From Acidimicrobiia bacterium (GTDB taxonomy: Bacteria; Actinomycetota; Acidimicrobiia; IMCC26256; JAGNEX01): a stretch of 64,000 nucleotides of DNA. The notes below the pieces were generated by a model. That model ran no database searches and was not told where the DNA came from. It worked only from the letters and a program-made list of their open reading frames with translations. How positions within the stretch are numbered: the stretch's first letter is position 1; every line of letters starts with the position of its first letter. Location: the NCBI GenBank assembly GCA_020637365.1, contig JACJWE010000002.1, positions 558,001 through 622,000 on the forward strand, written 5' to 3'. A program made the translations under genes and the position numbers. Positions 8,880 to 19,397 of the stretch are shown in pieces.

Positions 8880-9552
8880 GGCAGCTCGAAGCGATAGCCA
8901 ACCCCGCGAAGGGTCGTGATCCGGCTGCTGGCTCCCGGCACATCGATCTTGCGACGCAAAGCCGCAATGTGGAAATCGAGCGTCTTGGTCGATCCAAACC
9001 AGTGCTCATCCCACACATCGGCCATCAGATCTTCCCGAGTAACAGCCCTTCCAGCGTCGGCGGCAAGGCGCGCGAGCAGGTCGAACTCTTTGGGTCGCAA
9101 ATCGAGCTCTTCACCCTGTGACCACGCACGTCGGGCGGCGGTGTCGAGCACGAGATCATCGTTGTTCGCACCCGGCTGCACCTGGTCGATCTGGCGAAGC
9201 TGAGCTCGGATACGGGCGAATAGTTCGGCAAGCTTGAATGGTTTGGTCACGTAATCGACCGCCCGACGTCGAGGCCGACGACGATGTCGAGCTCCTCATC
9301 GCGCGCTGTGAGCATGATGACCGGCACGCGCGCGGATCAGCGGCGTGAAGGCGACGTGCCACCTCTAGTCCATCTACATCCGGCAAGCCCAAGTCGAGGA
9401 GCACCAGAGTTGGGCGGTTGGTCGTCCCTGCAACGAGGCCACCGGCACCGTCGCGATGCCATTCAACTTGGTAACCCGAGCTCGTCAGCGCGCACCAGCG
9501 TTGAGCCGATTCGTTCGTCGTCTTCGATGAGCAAGATCCGCGCTTCAACCAC
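8876..9552 (-). pseudogene. OmpR/PhoB-family response regulator, three frameshifts
   Basis: The joined frames encode a normal regulator of about 225 residues: a receiver start VVEARILLIEDDE from a GTG at 9552, the phospho-acceptor region LLDLGLPDVDG, VIMLTARDEE, TKPFKLAELF, and a winged-helix domain ending in LRGVGYRFELP. Frames change near 9490 (a GC repeat short of two bases), near 9335 and near 9262 (one G short in GGGG). The C-terminal 125 residues from 9250 form an uninterrupted frame. It is followed, with ATGA overlap, by the partner kinase. Divergent from the lipoprotein/ABC genes at 9709, which it probably controlled. Confidence 0.8.
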
Positions 9553-9708
9553 GCACAACCGTATACAGGTTCACCGCCTGCCCAGATGCCTAAACGACAG
9601 TTCTGTCCAAGTTCTGGCCGTCCGCTTACCTTCGTCGGGGCCGCTGCTCATCGGGGACTTCCTACGATCGTGATGTTCGAAATATCCACTTGAGGAGGAA
9701 CGTTCATC

Positions 9709-10388
9709 ATGCGTACATCAACCCAGTTCACGAGCACTTTGTTTGCTGCAGCACTGTTGCTAGGCGCCTGCGGATCCAGCAACGACAACTCGAGCACCAG
9801 CTCGACTCCACAGGTTGACAATCAGGTGTCGGCCCAAACGACCACGGTCGGAGCCGGTGCAGGGAGCGCCTCTGCCGCTCAGACCGTACCGGCGGGGGCA
9901 GTCGACCCAAACGCCCCCGAGGTCGTTGAACCCGGCGACATTCCCGACGACCAGGTTTTCGTCCCCTACGAGTCGGCCGACGGCGTTTTCAGCGTCGACG
10001 TCCCCGAAGGTTGGGCACGATCGGAGAACCAGGGCAGCGTGACCTTTACCGACAAGTACAACTCCATCACCATCGATGAAACAACTGCGACCGCAGCGCC
10101 GACGGTTCAATCGGTCAAGGGCGCGGGACTCGCAGACGTTTCGAAGGACCCATCATTCAACCTGGTCGATGTCGCTCCGGTCACGCGTTCGTCCGGCGAC
10201 GGGATCCTGGCGCTGTACGAAATCGCCAGCGAGCCAAACGCCGTCACCGGCAAAAGGCCCTGTTGGCGGTCGAACGATACGTGTTCTTCCAGGACGGCCA
10301 CGAGGTGACACTCACGCTCTCCGGAGCAAAGGGCGCAGACAACGTCGACCCGTGGAAGATCGTCAGCGACTCCTTGACGTGGAAGTAA
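9709..10388 (+). pseudogene. Secreted lipoprotein, one frameshift
   Basis: A lipoprotein of about 226 residues with signal peptide and lipobox LLGAC (Cys at residue 20), followed by a Ser/Asn/Thr-rich linker and a globular domain beginning near VFVPYESADGVFSVDVPEGW, a pattern of small secreted proteins of unknown function. The strong site GAGGAGG precedes the ATG. The frame breaks near 10253 in an AAAA run; one added A continues the frame as KALLAVERYVFF to the TAA at 10388. It is the first gene of a cluster with two ABC ATPases and an FtsX-type permease, so it is likely the exporter's extracytoplasmic partner. Confidence 0.75.
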
Positions 10389-10395
10389 CGATGCC

Positions 10396-11089
10396 ATGTC
10401 GACGATGGACGACCTTTTCAGCGACCGGCCCGCTGTGCTCGAAGCTAACGAGCTGTATCGCTTCTACCACCGCGGGCGACGACGAAACCCTCGCTCTCAA
10501 GGGTGTATCGATGTCGGTGAATGCTGGTGAACTGATCGCTGTCACGGGCCCGTCGGGCTCCGGAAAATCAACGCTCTTGGCATGTATTGCCGGACTCGAC
10601 GAACCCGATGGCGGAAGCGTTCATATAGATGGCCAGATGATGAGCCGTCGGAGTGAGTCGGACCGAGCCGAGTTGAGAGCTCGCAACATCGGCATGCTGT
10701 TTCAGAACGGCAACCTGCTCGACCAACTCACGGTGGAACAGAACGCTCTCGCCGCCCAACAACTCGCTGGCAGTCCCAACGTTGGCGCCGTGCGCGAACT
10801 CCTCGCCGAAGTAGGGCTCGAAAGTCGCGCCGACGCCTATCCAGCGACTCTGTCGGGTGGTGAGGCAGCGCGGGCAGGACTTGTCACGGCTCTTGCAAAC
10901 GGTGCCCTGCTCATCTTGGCCGACGAACCGACCGGTGAACTTGACGAGACGACGGGAGGGCAGATCCTGGCCCTCTTGAGACGCCGGGCTGGCGCAGGAG
11001 CCGCTGTTGTGATCGTCACTCACAGCCGCGCTGTCGCTGGCATCGCCGATCGGGAAGTGTCGCTGCGAGACGGACAGGTCATGCCATGA
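10396..11089 (+). pseudogene. ABC transporter ATP-binding protein (LolD/MacB type), one frameshift
   Basis: A 230-residue ATPase: Walker A GPSGSGKST, Q-loop LFQNGNLL, signature LSGGEAARAG, Walker B LLILADEPTGELD and H-loop THS. The signature lacks the usual Gln-Gln after LSGGE. The N-terminal 25 residues (from ATG 10396) are in a different frame from the remainder; the break is near 10470 in a GCGGGCGACGACG stretch. Its stop overlaps the start of the second ATPase. Belongs to the lipoprotein-ATPase-ATPase-permease operon. Confidence 0.8.
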
Positions 11090-11844
11090 AGATCCAGCCA
11101 ACTCTCGATCCCCCCACCGACGACAACTTCCCCTCTGGAGCGACTGACAAAACAACGGACGGAGCACCAGCTATGAACGACGACATAGATGTCGTCGTGA
11201 CGACCGACGACGTGTCACGCACATTCGGACATGGACCCGGTGCCGTCGTGGCTGTACACGGAGCGAGTTGTGTGCTGCATCGAGGCGACCTCGTTGCTCT
11301 GAGCGGCGCGTCCGGTTCTGGAAAGACAACTCTGCTCAACCTGCTCGCCGGACTCGACATCCCGACGACCGGGACGGTGTCATGGCCAGCGATCGGCGAC
11401 CGCGACCAACTGCGCCCAGGACCCGTAGCCGTCGTCTTTCAAGCTCCGAGCTTGCTACCTCCGTTAAACGTCGTCGAAAACGTGTCACTACCGTTGCTGC
11501 TCGCTGGCACTCCCTCACCGGCGGCGACACCTGCTGCCGAACAGGCTCTCGACCGACTGGGTCTCGGGTCCCTCGCGGCGAAACTCCCCGAAGAACTCTC
11601 CGGGGGACAGGCTCAACGTGTCGCGGTCGCACGCGCGCTTGCGGGACAACCGAAGCTGATCCTGGCCGATGAACCGACCGGCCAACTCGATCATGGGAAC
11701 GCCGCACTCGTGATCGACGCACTGATCACTGCAGCCACATCACTCGACGCGGCGCTCGTGGTCAACACACATGACCTCAGCGTATCGGACCAATTTCCAC
11801 TCCGGTGGACCATGATCGACGGGCGACTGGAGACATCGCGATGA
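11086..11844 (+). CDS. ABC transporter ATP-binding protein (LolD/MacB type)
   Basis: An intact 252-residue ATPase with Walker A GASGSGKTT, Q-loop VFQAPSLLPPLNV, signature LSGGQAQRVAVARAL, Walker B LILADEPTGQLD and H-loop NTHD. The ATG at 11086 overlaps the stop of the first ATPase; a second ATG at 11173 (MNDDIDVVV) would remove a 29-residue unstructured leader and is possible. The gene ends in ATGA overlap with the permease. Two different ATPases for one permease suggest a heterodimeric ATPase pair. Family members power MacB/FtsX-type permeases that release lipoproteins or extrude peptides. Confidence 0.88.
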   Translation: MKIQPTLDPPTDDNFPSGATDKTTDGAPAMNDDIDVVVTTDDVSRTFGHGPGAVVAVHGASCVLHRGDLVALSGASGSGKTTLLNLLAGLDIPTTGTVSWPAIGDRDQLRPGPVAVVFQAPSLLPPLNVVENVSLPLLLAGTPSPAATPAAEQALDRLGLGSLAAKLPEELSGGQAQRVAVARALAGQPKLILADEPTGQLDHGNAALVIDALITAATSLDAALVVNTHDLSVSDQFPLRWTMIDGRLETSR

Positions 11845-14556
11845 AACCGTTCAACAACGCTCATCTCGGATTTGCCTGGGCGACATCGCTCCTGCGTCGG
11901 CGTACCGGGCGTCTCATCGCAACCGCGCTCGGCGTGGCTCTCGCGGTGGGCCTGTTCGCTTCGCTCGGCGCGTTCGTGTCGGCATCCAAAGCAACGATGA
12001 CCAGCCGCGCGATCGAAGGCGTCGCCGTCGACTGGCAGATCGAAGCTCAGACGGGAGCGCAACCGGCCGATATGGCGGCGGTCATCCAAGCGGACCCGCA
12101 CATCACTTCACACGAAACGGTCGAGTTGGGACAGACCACCGGGTTTGAATCACACCATGGCAACACAACCCAGACCACGGGGGCAGGCGTGGTGCTTGGA
12201 ATGTCTTCCACCTACCGAACAACATTTCCCGATCAATTCCGTGATTTGGCGGGATCGACCGAAGGCGTGTTGCTGTTTCAGCAGACAGCGGCCAACCTTG
12301 CCGCCCAGCCCGGCGATTCGATAACGATCGGGCGCCCAGGTATGGATGCGGCAACGCTCACCGTCGACGGAGTGGTGGATATCCCTCAAGCGGATTCGCT
12401 TTTCCAAGCGGTGGGCGCACCCCCGAACGCCCAACCGCAAGCGCCTCCGGACAACGTCGTGATTCTGCCCATCGACCTCTGGCATCAGGTCTTTGACCCG
12501 CTGCAGCAGACACGTCCAGACCTCATCACCCAACAGGTACATGCGCGGATCGACCACTACCTGCCGGGTGATCCATCTGCCGCATACAACGCGATGAGCG
12601 GACAGGCCCGGAACCTCGAAGTGCATCTCGCTGGTTCGGGTCTGGTTGGCGACAATGTGGGTGCCGCCTTGGCTAGCGCGCGCACCGACGCCCTGTACGC
12701 ACAGGTCCTCTTCCTGTTCCTGGGGACTCCGGGTGCAGTACTTGCCGGATTGCTGACCGCAACGGTTGCCGCTTCCGGACGAACACGTCGCCGGCGAGAG
12801 CAAGCGCTCTTGCGAACACGTGGAGCTACTGACGCGTCAGTTGGTCATCCTCGGCGGAATCGAAGCAGCCCTTGTCGCCGTGCTCGGCTCGGCGCTGGGC
12901 CTGGGCTTGGCACAACTCGTCGGCCGAGCCTGTGCGTTTGGTACCAGCCGCTTCGGTGCGACGAATACCGCAGAACTGGTCTGGTCGGTAGCTGCCATCT
13001 TGAGCGGATTTGTCATCGCCCTGATGGCGATCGCCGTCCCCGCCTTCCGGGACGCTCACAACACGACCGTGGCGTCGGCCCGCCTCCTCCTCGGTAGAGC
13101 AACGACTCCCATCTGGATGCGCTGGCGTGTCGACTATGTACTGTTGATCGCTGCCGTCGTGGTGTTCTGGATGACGTCGCGAACCGGCTACAAACTCGTC
13201 CTCGCGATCGAGGGAGTACCGACCATCTCGGTGAGCTACTGGGCCTTCGCAGGACCCGCGCTGTTGTGGATCGGGGCCGGGCTTCTTGCCTACCGCCTCA
13301 CCGACATCGGGTTGCGGCGCGGTCGCTCACCGCTGAGGACCGTGTTGCAGCCCGTATCTGGTGCACTCTCAGATACCGTCGCTGCAAGCCTCATACGTCA
13401 GCGGCGACTCGTTGCGAAAGCGGCCGCACTGATCGCCCTGACGGTCGGTTTTGCTGCATCCACAGCGGTGTTCAACGCCACCTACCGTCAACAAGCGGAA
13501 GTCGATGCGGTCCTGACCAACGGTGCTGACGTCACGGTCACGACGTCACCTGGATCTGATATTCAGCCAGATGGGTCCATCGCTCAGTCCATAGAGTCAA
13601 CCGCAGGGGTGCATCATGTCGAAGCGATTCAACACCGTTTCGCGTACGTCGGGAGCGACCTTCAGGACCTGTACGGTGTCAACCCCGACACCATCGTCGC
13701 GGCCGGTCGCCTACAAAACGGCTACTTCGAAGGCGGCACAGCCAACGGCCTGATCGCCGAACTAGCCGCACATCCTGACAGCGTGTTGGTTTCGGCCGAA
13801 ACGGTTCGAGACTTTCAGCTGCTGCCAGGCGACCAGATCACGCTGCGGCTTCAGGACGGTGCCACCAAGGAATATGTCGACGTCCCGTTCCATTACGCGG
13901 GCGTCGTTAAGGAGTTTCCGACCGCTCCGAGCGACAGCTTCCTGCTGGCAAACGCTGACTACGTAGCCCAGCAAACCGGCACGGATACGGTCGGCGCCTT
14001 CCTCCTAGATACGGGCGGCTCAAATGTCACCGGGATAGCGGACCATCTGCGCTCAGCCTTAGGAACCAGCGCGACCGTTACCGATATTGAATCGAGCAGA
14101 CGGATTATTGGATCGAGCCTGACCGCTGTCGATCTTGCGGGCTTGACCCGTGTCGAACTGGGATTTGCCCTCGCCCTGGCTGGCGCGCAGCGACCGGCCT
14201 TACCCTGTGGCTAGGCCTCAACGAACGTCGTCGGACCTACGCGATCGCGACGGCCCTCGGCGCGACACCGCGCCAACTCGCCAGTTTCGTCTGGGCTGAG
14301 GCGGTCGTGGTGACCGGTGCTGGGATGCTCTCCGGGTCGGTGATCGCATGGGCCCTTTCACATGCTGGTCAAGGTTCTTCACGGCGTTTTTGATCCCGCA
14401 CCCGAGCACCTGGCGATTCCGGGGGGCTACCTCGGAGCGGTGGGACTGATAGCGATCGCGTCGACGATAGCTGCGGCGGTGGCCGCCATCCGCGCCGCTC
14501 GTACCTGCGCTTACGACAAGTTTGGGGGGCTAGTCCAGCAAGTCTTCATCGACTGA
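11841..14556 (+). pseudogene. FtsX-type ABC permease, three frameshifts
   Basis: Joined frames give a permease of about 900 residues: an N-terminal helix (residues 18-45), a large outer domain of about 250 residues, a three-helix FtsX core, further helices near the middle, a second outer domain (about MacB periplasmic-core type) and a final three-helix FtsX core ending near 14556. Frames change near 12832, near 14192 and near 14358; at each, a change of one or two bases restores conserved-looking text such as RTRGATTRQLVILGG and NERRRTYAIATALGATPRQLA (split by the break at its start). It overlaps the second ATPase by four bases. Likely an exporter acting with the lipoprotein at 9709. Confidence 0.8.
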
Positions 14557-14701
14557 TGACAACCGCCTGCCGCAGGGTCCCTCGTCCAAACGGTCGTATG
14601 CTCGACGGCCGGTCGGAGCGAGCGGCCCTGGGATGTGGCAGCAAAGTTCGGCTGAAAGTTGGAAGTGTCCACGGACGAGTGATGTCGCGTGCTGAAGGGA
14701 C

Positions 14702-16063
14702 CTACATAACCCCGTAGGCGAGCATGGCTTCGGCGACCTTTTCAAAACCAGCGATGTTGGCACCCGCCACGTAGTCGACACCATCTTCACGGGTGCCGCG
14801 TTCGACGCACTTGCGGTGGATCGTGTGCATGATGTCGGCGAGACGGGCCTCGACTTCGGCCCGTGACCACGATAGGCGGACGGCGTTTTGGCTGAGTTCG
14901 AGGCCAGAGACTGCGACCCCGCCAGCATTCGCCGCCTTACCCGGAGCGAAGAGCACATCGGCCTCCTGGAATCGCTCGATGGCCTCAGCCGTACTCGGCA
15001 TGTTCGCCCCCTCGACCACCGCGACCACGCCGTTGTCGACCAGCATTTTGGCCGCGGCACCATCGAGCTCGTTCTGCGTTGAACAGGGCAACGCAATGTC
15101 GCACGGTATCGACCACGGACGTTCGCCGGGGAGATACTGACACCCGAAGTGTTCGGCGTACTCGCGCACACGTCCACGACGGATTTCCTTCAGTTCGCGG
15201 AGCCACTCCCACTTCTCGCCGCTGATCCCGGCCGGGTCGAACACCGTCCCGTCGGAGTCTGAAGCGGTCAGGACAACCGCGCCAAGGTCATTGAGCTTCT
15301 GCATGGCGTACAGCGCGACGTTGCCCGACCCCGACACCGCGCAGCGATGCCCACGAATGTCTCGGTCCGCGTGCTTGAGCATCGCTTCAGCAAAAAAGAC
15401 CGCACCGTAACCCGTAGCCTCGACCCGGACTGCACTCCCCCCAAATGCCAAACCCTTGCCCGTCAACGCTCCCTCAAACTTGTCGACGAGGCGCTTGTAC
15501 TGCCCGAACAGGTAGCTGATCTCGCGTCCACCGACTCCGATATCACCTGCGGGAATGTCGGTTTCGTCGCCTATGTGACGGAACAGTTCGGTCATCATCG
15601 ACTGACAAAATCGCATGACCTCCCGGTCGGATCGGCCCTTCGGATCAAAATTGGATCCGCCCTTGGCACCGCCCATCGGCAGATCGGTGAGGCTGTTCTT
15701 GAGGATCTGTTCAAAACCGAGGAACTTCAACACCGACTGGGTGACGTCTGGATGAAAACGTAAACCGCCCTTATACGCCCCGATCGAGTTGTTGAACTGG
15801 ACACGCCAGGCCCGATTGACCTGGACGTTTCCGTCGTCATCCTCCCACGTCACCCTGAAGATAATGATCCGGTCGGGTTCGATCATCCGCTCGAGAATCT
15901 TGGCCTCGACAAAGTCCGGCCGCGTTTCGAGATACGGCATCAGCGTCGTTGCTACCTCACCAACAGCCTGATGAAACTCCGATTCACCCGGGTTGCGAGC
16001 CTGCAGACCCTCCATAAACGCTTCGAGACGGTCGGCTTGGGTTGGTGTCAGCTCGATATTCAT
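14702..16063 (-). CDS. gdhA: NADP-type glutamate dehydrogenase
   Basis: A 453-residue hexameric-type glutamate dehydrogenase that interconverts 2-oxoglutarate plus ammonium and glutamate. Length and motifs match the family: KGGLRFHPDV, the catalytic-lysine region PMGGAKGGSNFDPKG, SDREVMRFCQ, and the Rossmann motif VSGSGNVALYA. The ATG at 16063 (MNIELTP) follows a GGTGAT sequence and gives the usual length; an upstream in-frame start would add eight residues. Intact, although it lies within the frameshift-rich stretch. Convergent with the permease gene. Confidence 0.95.
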   Translation of the reverse strand: MNIELTPTQADRLEAFMEGLQARNPGESEFHQAVGEVATTLMPYLETRPDFVEAKILERMIEPDRIIIFRVTWEDDDGNVQVNRAWRVQFNNSIGAYKGGLRFHPDVTQSVLKFLGFEQILKNSLTDLPMGGAKGGSNFDPKGRSDREVMRFCQSMMTELFRHIGDETDIPAGDIGVGGREISYLFGQYKRLVDKFEGALTGKGLAFGGSAVRVEATGYGAVFFAEAMLKHADRDIRGHRCAVSGSGNVALYAMQKLNDLGAVVLTASDSDGTVFDPAGISGEKWEWLRELKEIRRGRVREYAEHFGCQYLPGERPWSIPCDIALPCSTQNELDGAAAKMLVDNGVVAVVEGANMPSTAEAIERFQEADVLFAPGKAANAGGVAVSGLELSQNAVRLSWSRAEVEARLADIMHTIHRKCVERGTREDGVDYVAGANIAGFEKVAEAMLAYGVM

Positions 16064-16305
16064 CAGATCACCATATGCCCTTGCCACCCGGGAGACCGTC
16101 TCGCGTGACCAGCCTCAAACCGCCAACGGCGAGTCCGCCCGGAGCGGTTGTAGCTCGCGGGACGCTTGCGAACGCGACGACACTTTCGAAGATGCAGAGC
16201 ACTACGCTCCCTGTTCGCCCGACGCATCCAGGGAACAGGAACCGGCCGAAACGCCGGTGTGCGGTGGGACCAGACTTCGACTCACACGACGACAGAATGG
16301 CAGTC

Positions 16306-16629
16306 ATGAGCATCATCAAGATCAACGCAATCACGGTCCCCGAAGACTCTGGCGACGAACTCGCCCACCGCTTCGCAGCCCGCGCGGGTGCGGTCGACAA
16401 CCAGGACGGTTTCGAAGGGTTCGAGCTGCTTCAACCGACCGACGGCCGCAACCAATGGCTCGTTATCACCCGCTGGCGTGACGAGGCATCCTTTGAGGCC
16501 TGGACGACCTCTCAGGCGTTTGCCCACGGCCACCAGGGCGCGGATCGTCCGGCAGCGCACGGCGGACCGGTCAGCGTCAGTGCCGAACTCTGGAGCTATG
16601 ACGTCGCGGTGACCTCGCCCGGCAAATAG
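16306..16629 (+). CDS. MhuD/IsdG-like haem-degrading monooxygenase
   Basis: A 107-residue protein of the antibiotic-biosynthesis-monooxygenase (ABM) fold. It aligns along its length with mycobacterial MhuD as I recall it: KINAI at residues 5-9, RWRDEASFEAW near 56-66 and AHGH at 73-76, so the MhuD catalytic residues Asn7, Trp66 and the haem-ligand His (here His74 or His76) are present. Predicted role: oxygen-dependent haem breakdown and iron release. An in-frame ATG three codons earlier (16297) is also possible. The gene stands alone, divergent from gdhA. Confidence 0.75.
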   Translation: MSIIKINAITVPEDSGDELAHRFAARAGAVDNQDGFEGFELLQPTDGRNQWLVITRWRDEASFEAWTTSQAFAHGHQGADRPAAHGGPVSVSAELWSYDVAVTSPGK

Positions 16630-16709
16630 CACGCCCTCTCCCACCCAGAATGGGGTGACACACCCTGACGATAGGCTCCTCGAAACTCACACTTTTGAGG
16701 AGCCTTGTC

Positions 16710-17195
16710 ATGTCCAACGCAGTTCCCGACCGGCTGTCCGACCGGGTTATCCCGTATCTCATGATCAACGGCGCGGCGGACGCCATCGCCTTCTACATCC
16801 GTGCTTTCAGTGCCACAGCGGTCTATTCGCTCGACCTGCCAAACGGGGCGATCGCTCACGCCGAGATCGAGGTCTTCGGCGCGCCGGTCTATTTGGCGGA
16901 TGCCCCCGATCAAATGCCCGGCGACGCTGCCAACCCCAACAAACTCGGCGGCACCAGCGTCATCTTGCACCTCTATGTTCCCGATGTCGACGAGGCGGTG
17001 GCCCAGGCCGCCGGAGCAGGTGCGACAGTGGCGCGAGAACCCGCTGATCAGTTCTACGGCGATCGTGCGGCCGTGGTCATCGACCCATTTGGGCATCATT
17101 GGTCGCTACATACACGTATCAAAGACCTGACTCCACAAGAGATGACGGTCGCGATGGCAGAGATGATGGCCGAGATGGACGCCAACGGCTCATAG
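16710..17195 (+). CDS. VOC family (glyoxalase/PhnB-like) protein
   Basis: A 161-residue protein of the vicinal-oxygen-chelate superfamily, PhnB-like subgroup. It starts with a domain typical of these proteins (VIPYLMINGAADAIAFY) and ends with the metal-ligand style segment VVIDPFGHHWSLHTR. The tail is Met/Glu-rich. GAGGAG eight bases before the ATG fixes the start. The substrate cannot be told from sequence; members include glyoxalase-like, dioxygenase-like and antibiotic-binding proteins. Confidence 0.8.
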   Translation: MSNAVPDRLSDRVIPYLMINGAADAIAFYIRAFSATAVYSLDLPNGAIAHAEIEVFGAPVYLADAPDQMPGDAANPNKLGGTSVILHLYVPDVDEAVAQAAGAGATVAREPADQFYGDRAAVVIDPFGHHWSLHTRIKDLTPQEMTVAMAEMMAEMDANGS

Positions 17196-17209
17196 GTGGA
17201 TGCGCTCCG

Positions 17210-18096
17210 ATGACCAGCGATCCATCGGCCAAAGCCAGCCTGCGGGTTGCTCTGCTCCAACACGACATCGCGTGGCGTGACCCCGTCGCGACGTTCGAGC
17301 TGCTCACCGGGCCGATTCGTCATGCCGCAAGCGCCGGAACCCAGCTGTGCGTGCTGAGCGAAACGTTCAGTCATGGCTTCGTCGTGGCCGATGACCCAGG
17401 CGCGGAACTCGAGGGGGGCCCATCGGAGCGCTTTCTGCTCGATCAGGCCGATGCGTACGACATGTGGATGGCTGGCAGCGTCATCCAGATAGCTTCCGAC
17501 GGCCATGCCCACAACAACATGGTCGTGGCATCCAAGAGGCTCCATCATTCGTTATGCCAAACAGCGGCTCTTCGGTGCCGAACGTGATCTGGTAACCCCG
17601 GGTTCGGCATCGCTCGCGCTGCAGATCGACAACGTCTCGGTCACCCCGTTCGTCTGCTACGACCTGCGCTTCGCCGACCTGTGGTGGGGAGCGCGCTGCA
17701 CACACCGACCTATACCTGCTCACCGCCAACTGGCCCTGACGCCGCCAACACCATTGGCGCTCACTCACCATCGCCCGAGCGATTGAGAACCAGTGCTATG
17801 TCGCGGCCGTCAACAGGGTCGGCTCAGGCGGCGGCATCAGCTACGTCGGCGGTTCGCTCGTCGTCGATCCGTGGGGTCAGGTCATCGCCGAGGCCGAGAC
17901 GAAACCCCACGATTCGACCGTGGGTTGTGCAACACAAACGCTGATCGTCGACATCGATACCGAGGTCGTTCGACGAGCGAGACGATCGTTTCCCGTGCTC
18001 GACCATCGTGAGCAGAGAACACCTGGGTCCAGCACCGAGCGATGGTCCCATGGGGTGGCGGACGTCCGGATTGCTCATCGGTTCGGCGCCGCATGA
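17210..18096 (+). pseudogene. Carbon-nitrogen hydrolase (nitrilase superfamily), three frameshifts
   Basis: Joined frames give a nitrilase-superfamily amidase of about 295 residues. The catalytic triad is visible: Glu in VLSETFSHGF, Lys in RYAKQRLFG, Cys in VTPFVCYDLRF. The C-terminal region continues through IARAIENQCYVAAVNRVG and SLVVDPWGQVIAEAE to a TGA at 18096. Frames change near 17530, 17700 and 17745. The best-resembling group is omega-amidase/YafV-like enzymes, which hydrolyse small amides such as 2-oxoglutaramate; this is tentative. Starts 14 bases after the VOC gene. Confidence 0.8.
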
Positions 18097-18111
18097 TGTC
18101 TTGTCGGGGCG

Positions 18112-18699
18112 CTAACCCTGGCGAAGTACCGGTGCGGCCCAAATGGGCCAGCGGGGCGCGTAGTCGGCCACACCGAAGCGGAGCGAGGCCACGACGGTCG
18201 GCCCGGAATCGCGTGCATTGTCATAGAACGTGGCCCGCCAGCACAACGGTAGGGCCGTCGCGACGAGGGGCCATATTCGTTCGTATCGCTCAGCCAGTTT
18301 GTCGTACGGAACGGCGTGCCCGCCGGACTCCACCCAGGCTCTCACGCGAGGAGCACTGAGCTCGAGAGGGATCATGATGACGTGCATCGACACGTGGTAG
18401 TCAGCGTTGACAGCAGTCGCGATCAGATCGACTTTTGACGAATGGGAGAAGACCGTTTCGGTGCAGAAATCCAGACGGGCTTCGATCAGTGCCGCACGTG
18501 CTTTTGCGCGGCAATTGCCGCCGCCTCATATGACCGCTCGGCTTCTTCGCCGGGAAAGCGCTGTGCGGCGATGCGTCGGCATTCACAAAGGGCAGCCCTG
18601 ACCGTTCGGGTTCGATGATCCGTTCAAAGAAGGTGGTTTTGCCAGCGCCGTTTGGTCCGACCAGCAGGTCGAGACGGCAGGTCGAGACGGCTGGATCAT
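18112..18699 (-). pseudogene. Zeta-toxin-like P-loop kinase, frameshifted
   Basis: Joined frames read LDLLVGPNGAGKTTFFERII (Walker A), then FVNAD, a helix-rich middle, TETVFSHSSKVDLI, and a C-terminal stretch with MHVIMIPLEL and LAERYERIWPLV that runs to a stop at 18112. This is the pattern of zeta-toxin-family ATPases (UDP-GlcNAc kinases or related). Frames break near 18670, 18573 and 18507. The start lies in a duplicated stretch, and I give the ATG at 18699 only as a provisional limit. It is downstream of a ParD-like antitoxin gene on the same strand, so the pair is a toxin-antitoxin module, now apparently broken. Confidence 0.65.
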
Positions 18700-18778
18700 C
18701 CAGCGTCGCGTGAGCGTTGTCGGTATGGGGTCTGGATCATCTGAGCGTCGCAATTGAGTCCCGTTGTCGGTATGGGGT
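18665..18778. repeat. Local duplications at the start of the toxin gene
   Basis: A 13-base word (CAGGTCGAGACGG) is repeated exactly in tandem at 18665-18677 and 18678-18690. Directly beyond it, a block beginning CTGGATCATC and ending GTTGTCGGTATGGGGT occurs at 18691-18731 and again, with a six-base length difference, at 18732-18778. The duplications move the toxin's reading frame and separate it from any ribosome binding site. Confidence 0.8.
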
Positions 18779-18969
18779 TCGGCTCGCATCAGCACCTCTG
18801 ATGTGTCGTAGGCGACATGGAAAATCCCACGGCGACAGGGAGCAACTGAATCAAACGGATCAGGGCAACGGATCGGGGGAAGGGTTCGGCAGGGGGCCGG
18901 GGGCCCGGGGTCGGGGATCCCGGCAACGAGCATCGGACAGGCGCGAGCATCGTCGATGCGAGAAGTGGA

Positions 18970-19345
18970 TCAAAGAGGGCGAACAGCTCCGTCGGGACCG
19001 ATCTCGATGAGCATCCCGTCTTCATCGATCGAAACGGTTCGTTTGCCGTCGGCCCGGGCCGACGGCCCGGGTGTGCCGTTGCAACACGTTCGGCGATCGC
19101 TGCATCAACCAGTGCATGAGCGACTTGCCGGTCATGATCGGACAGCTCGAAAACTGTGACCGCCCAGCCGCGACATCGAGCACCTTGCGGTGGGCCAACG
19201 TGCCGGAGCGCTCGATCTGCATACCGATACGCGCCCAATAGTTGACCTGCTCGGTCGCGGTCCGATGTTCGAGCCTGCCGACAGCGGCCGCCGCCTCAAA
19301 CACATCGGCACTGACCCGAGTTGGAGTAGAAGCAGTTTTTGCCAT
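18970..19345 (-). pseudogene. ParD-like antitoxin, two frameshifts
   Basis: From the ATG at 19345, preceded by GGAGG, the product reads MAKTASTPTRVSADVFEAAA, then a TATEQVNYWARIGMQIE helix pair typical of ParD-like/ribbon-helix-helix antitoxins that precede zeta-type kinases. The frame changes near 19150 (continuing as ELSDHDRQVAHALVDAA) and near 19065, and ends with a short segment SIDEDGMLIEIGPDGAVRPL at 18970. The predicted whole protein is about 125 residues. It would neutralise the adjoining toxin and repress the operon through the inverted repeats upstream. Confidence 0.65.
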
Positions 19346-19397
19346 GGAGTCGACCTCCGTCCGCGATGCATGGTTTCCGACGTACCGCGATTGTGCC

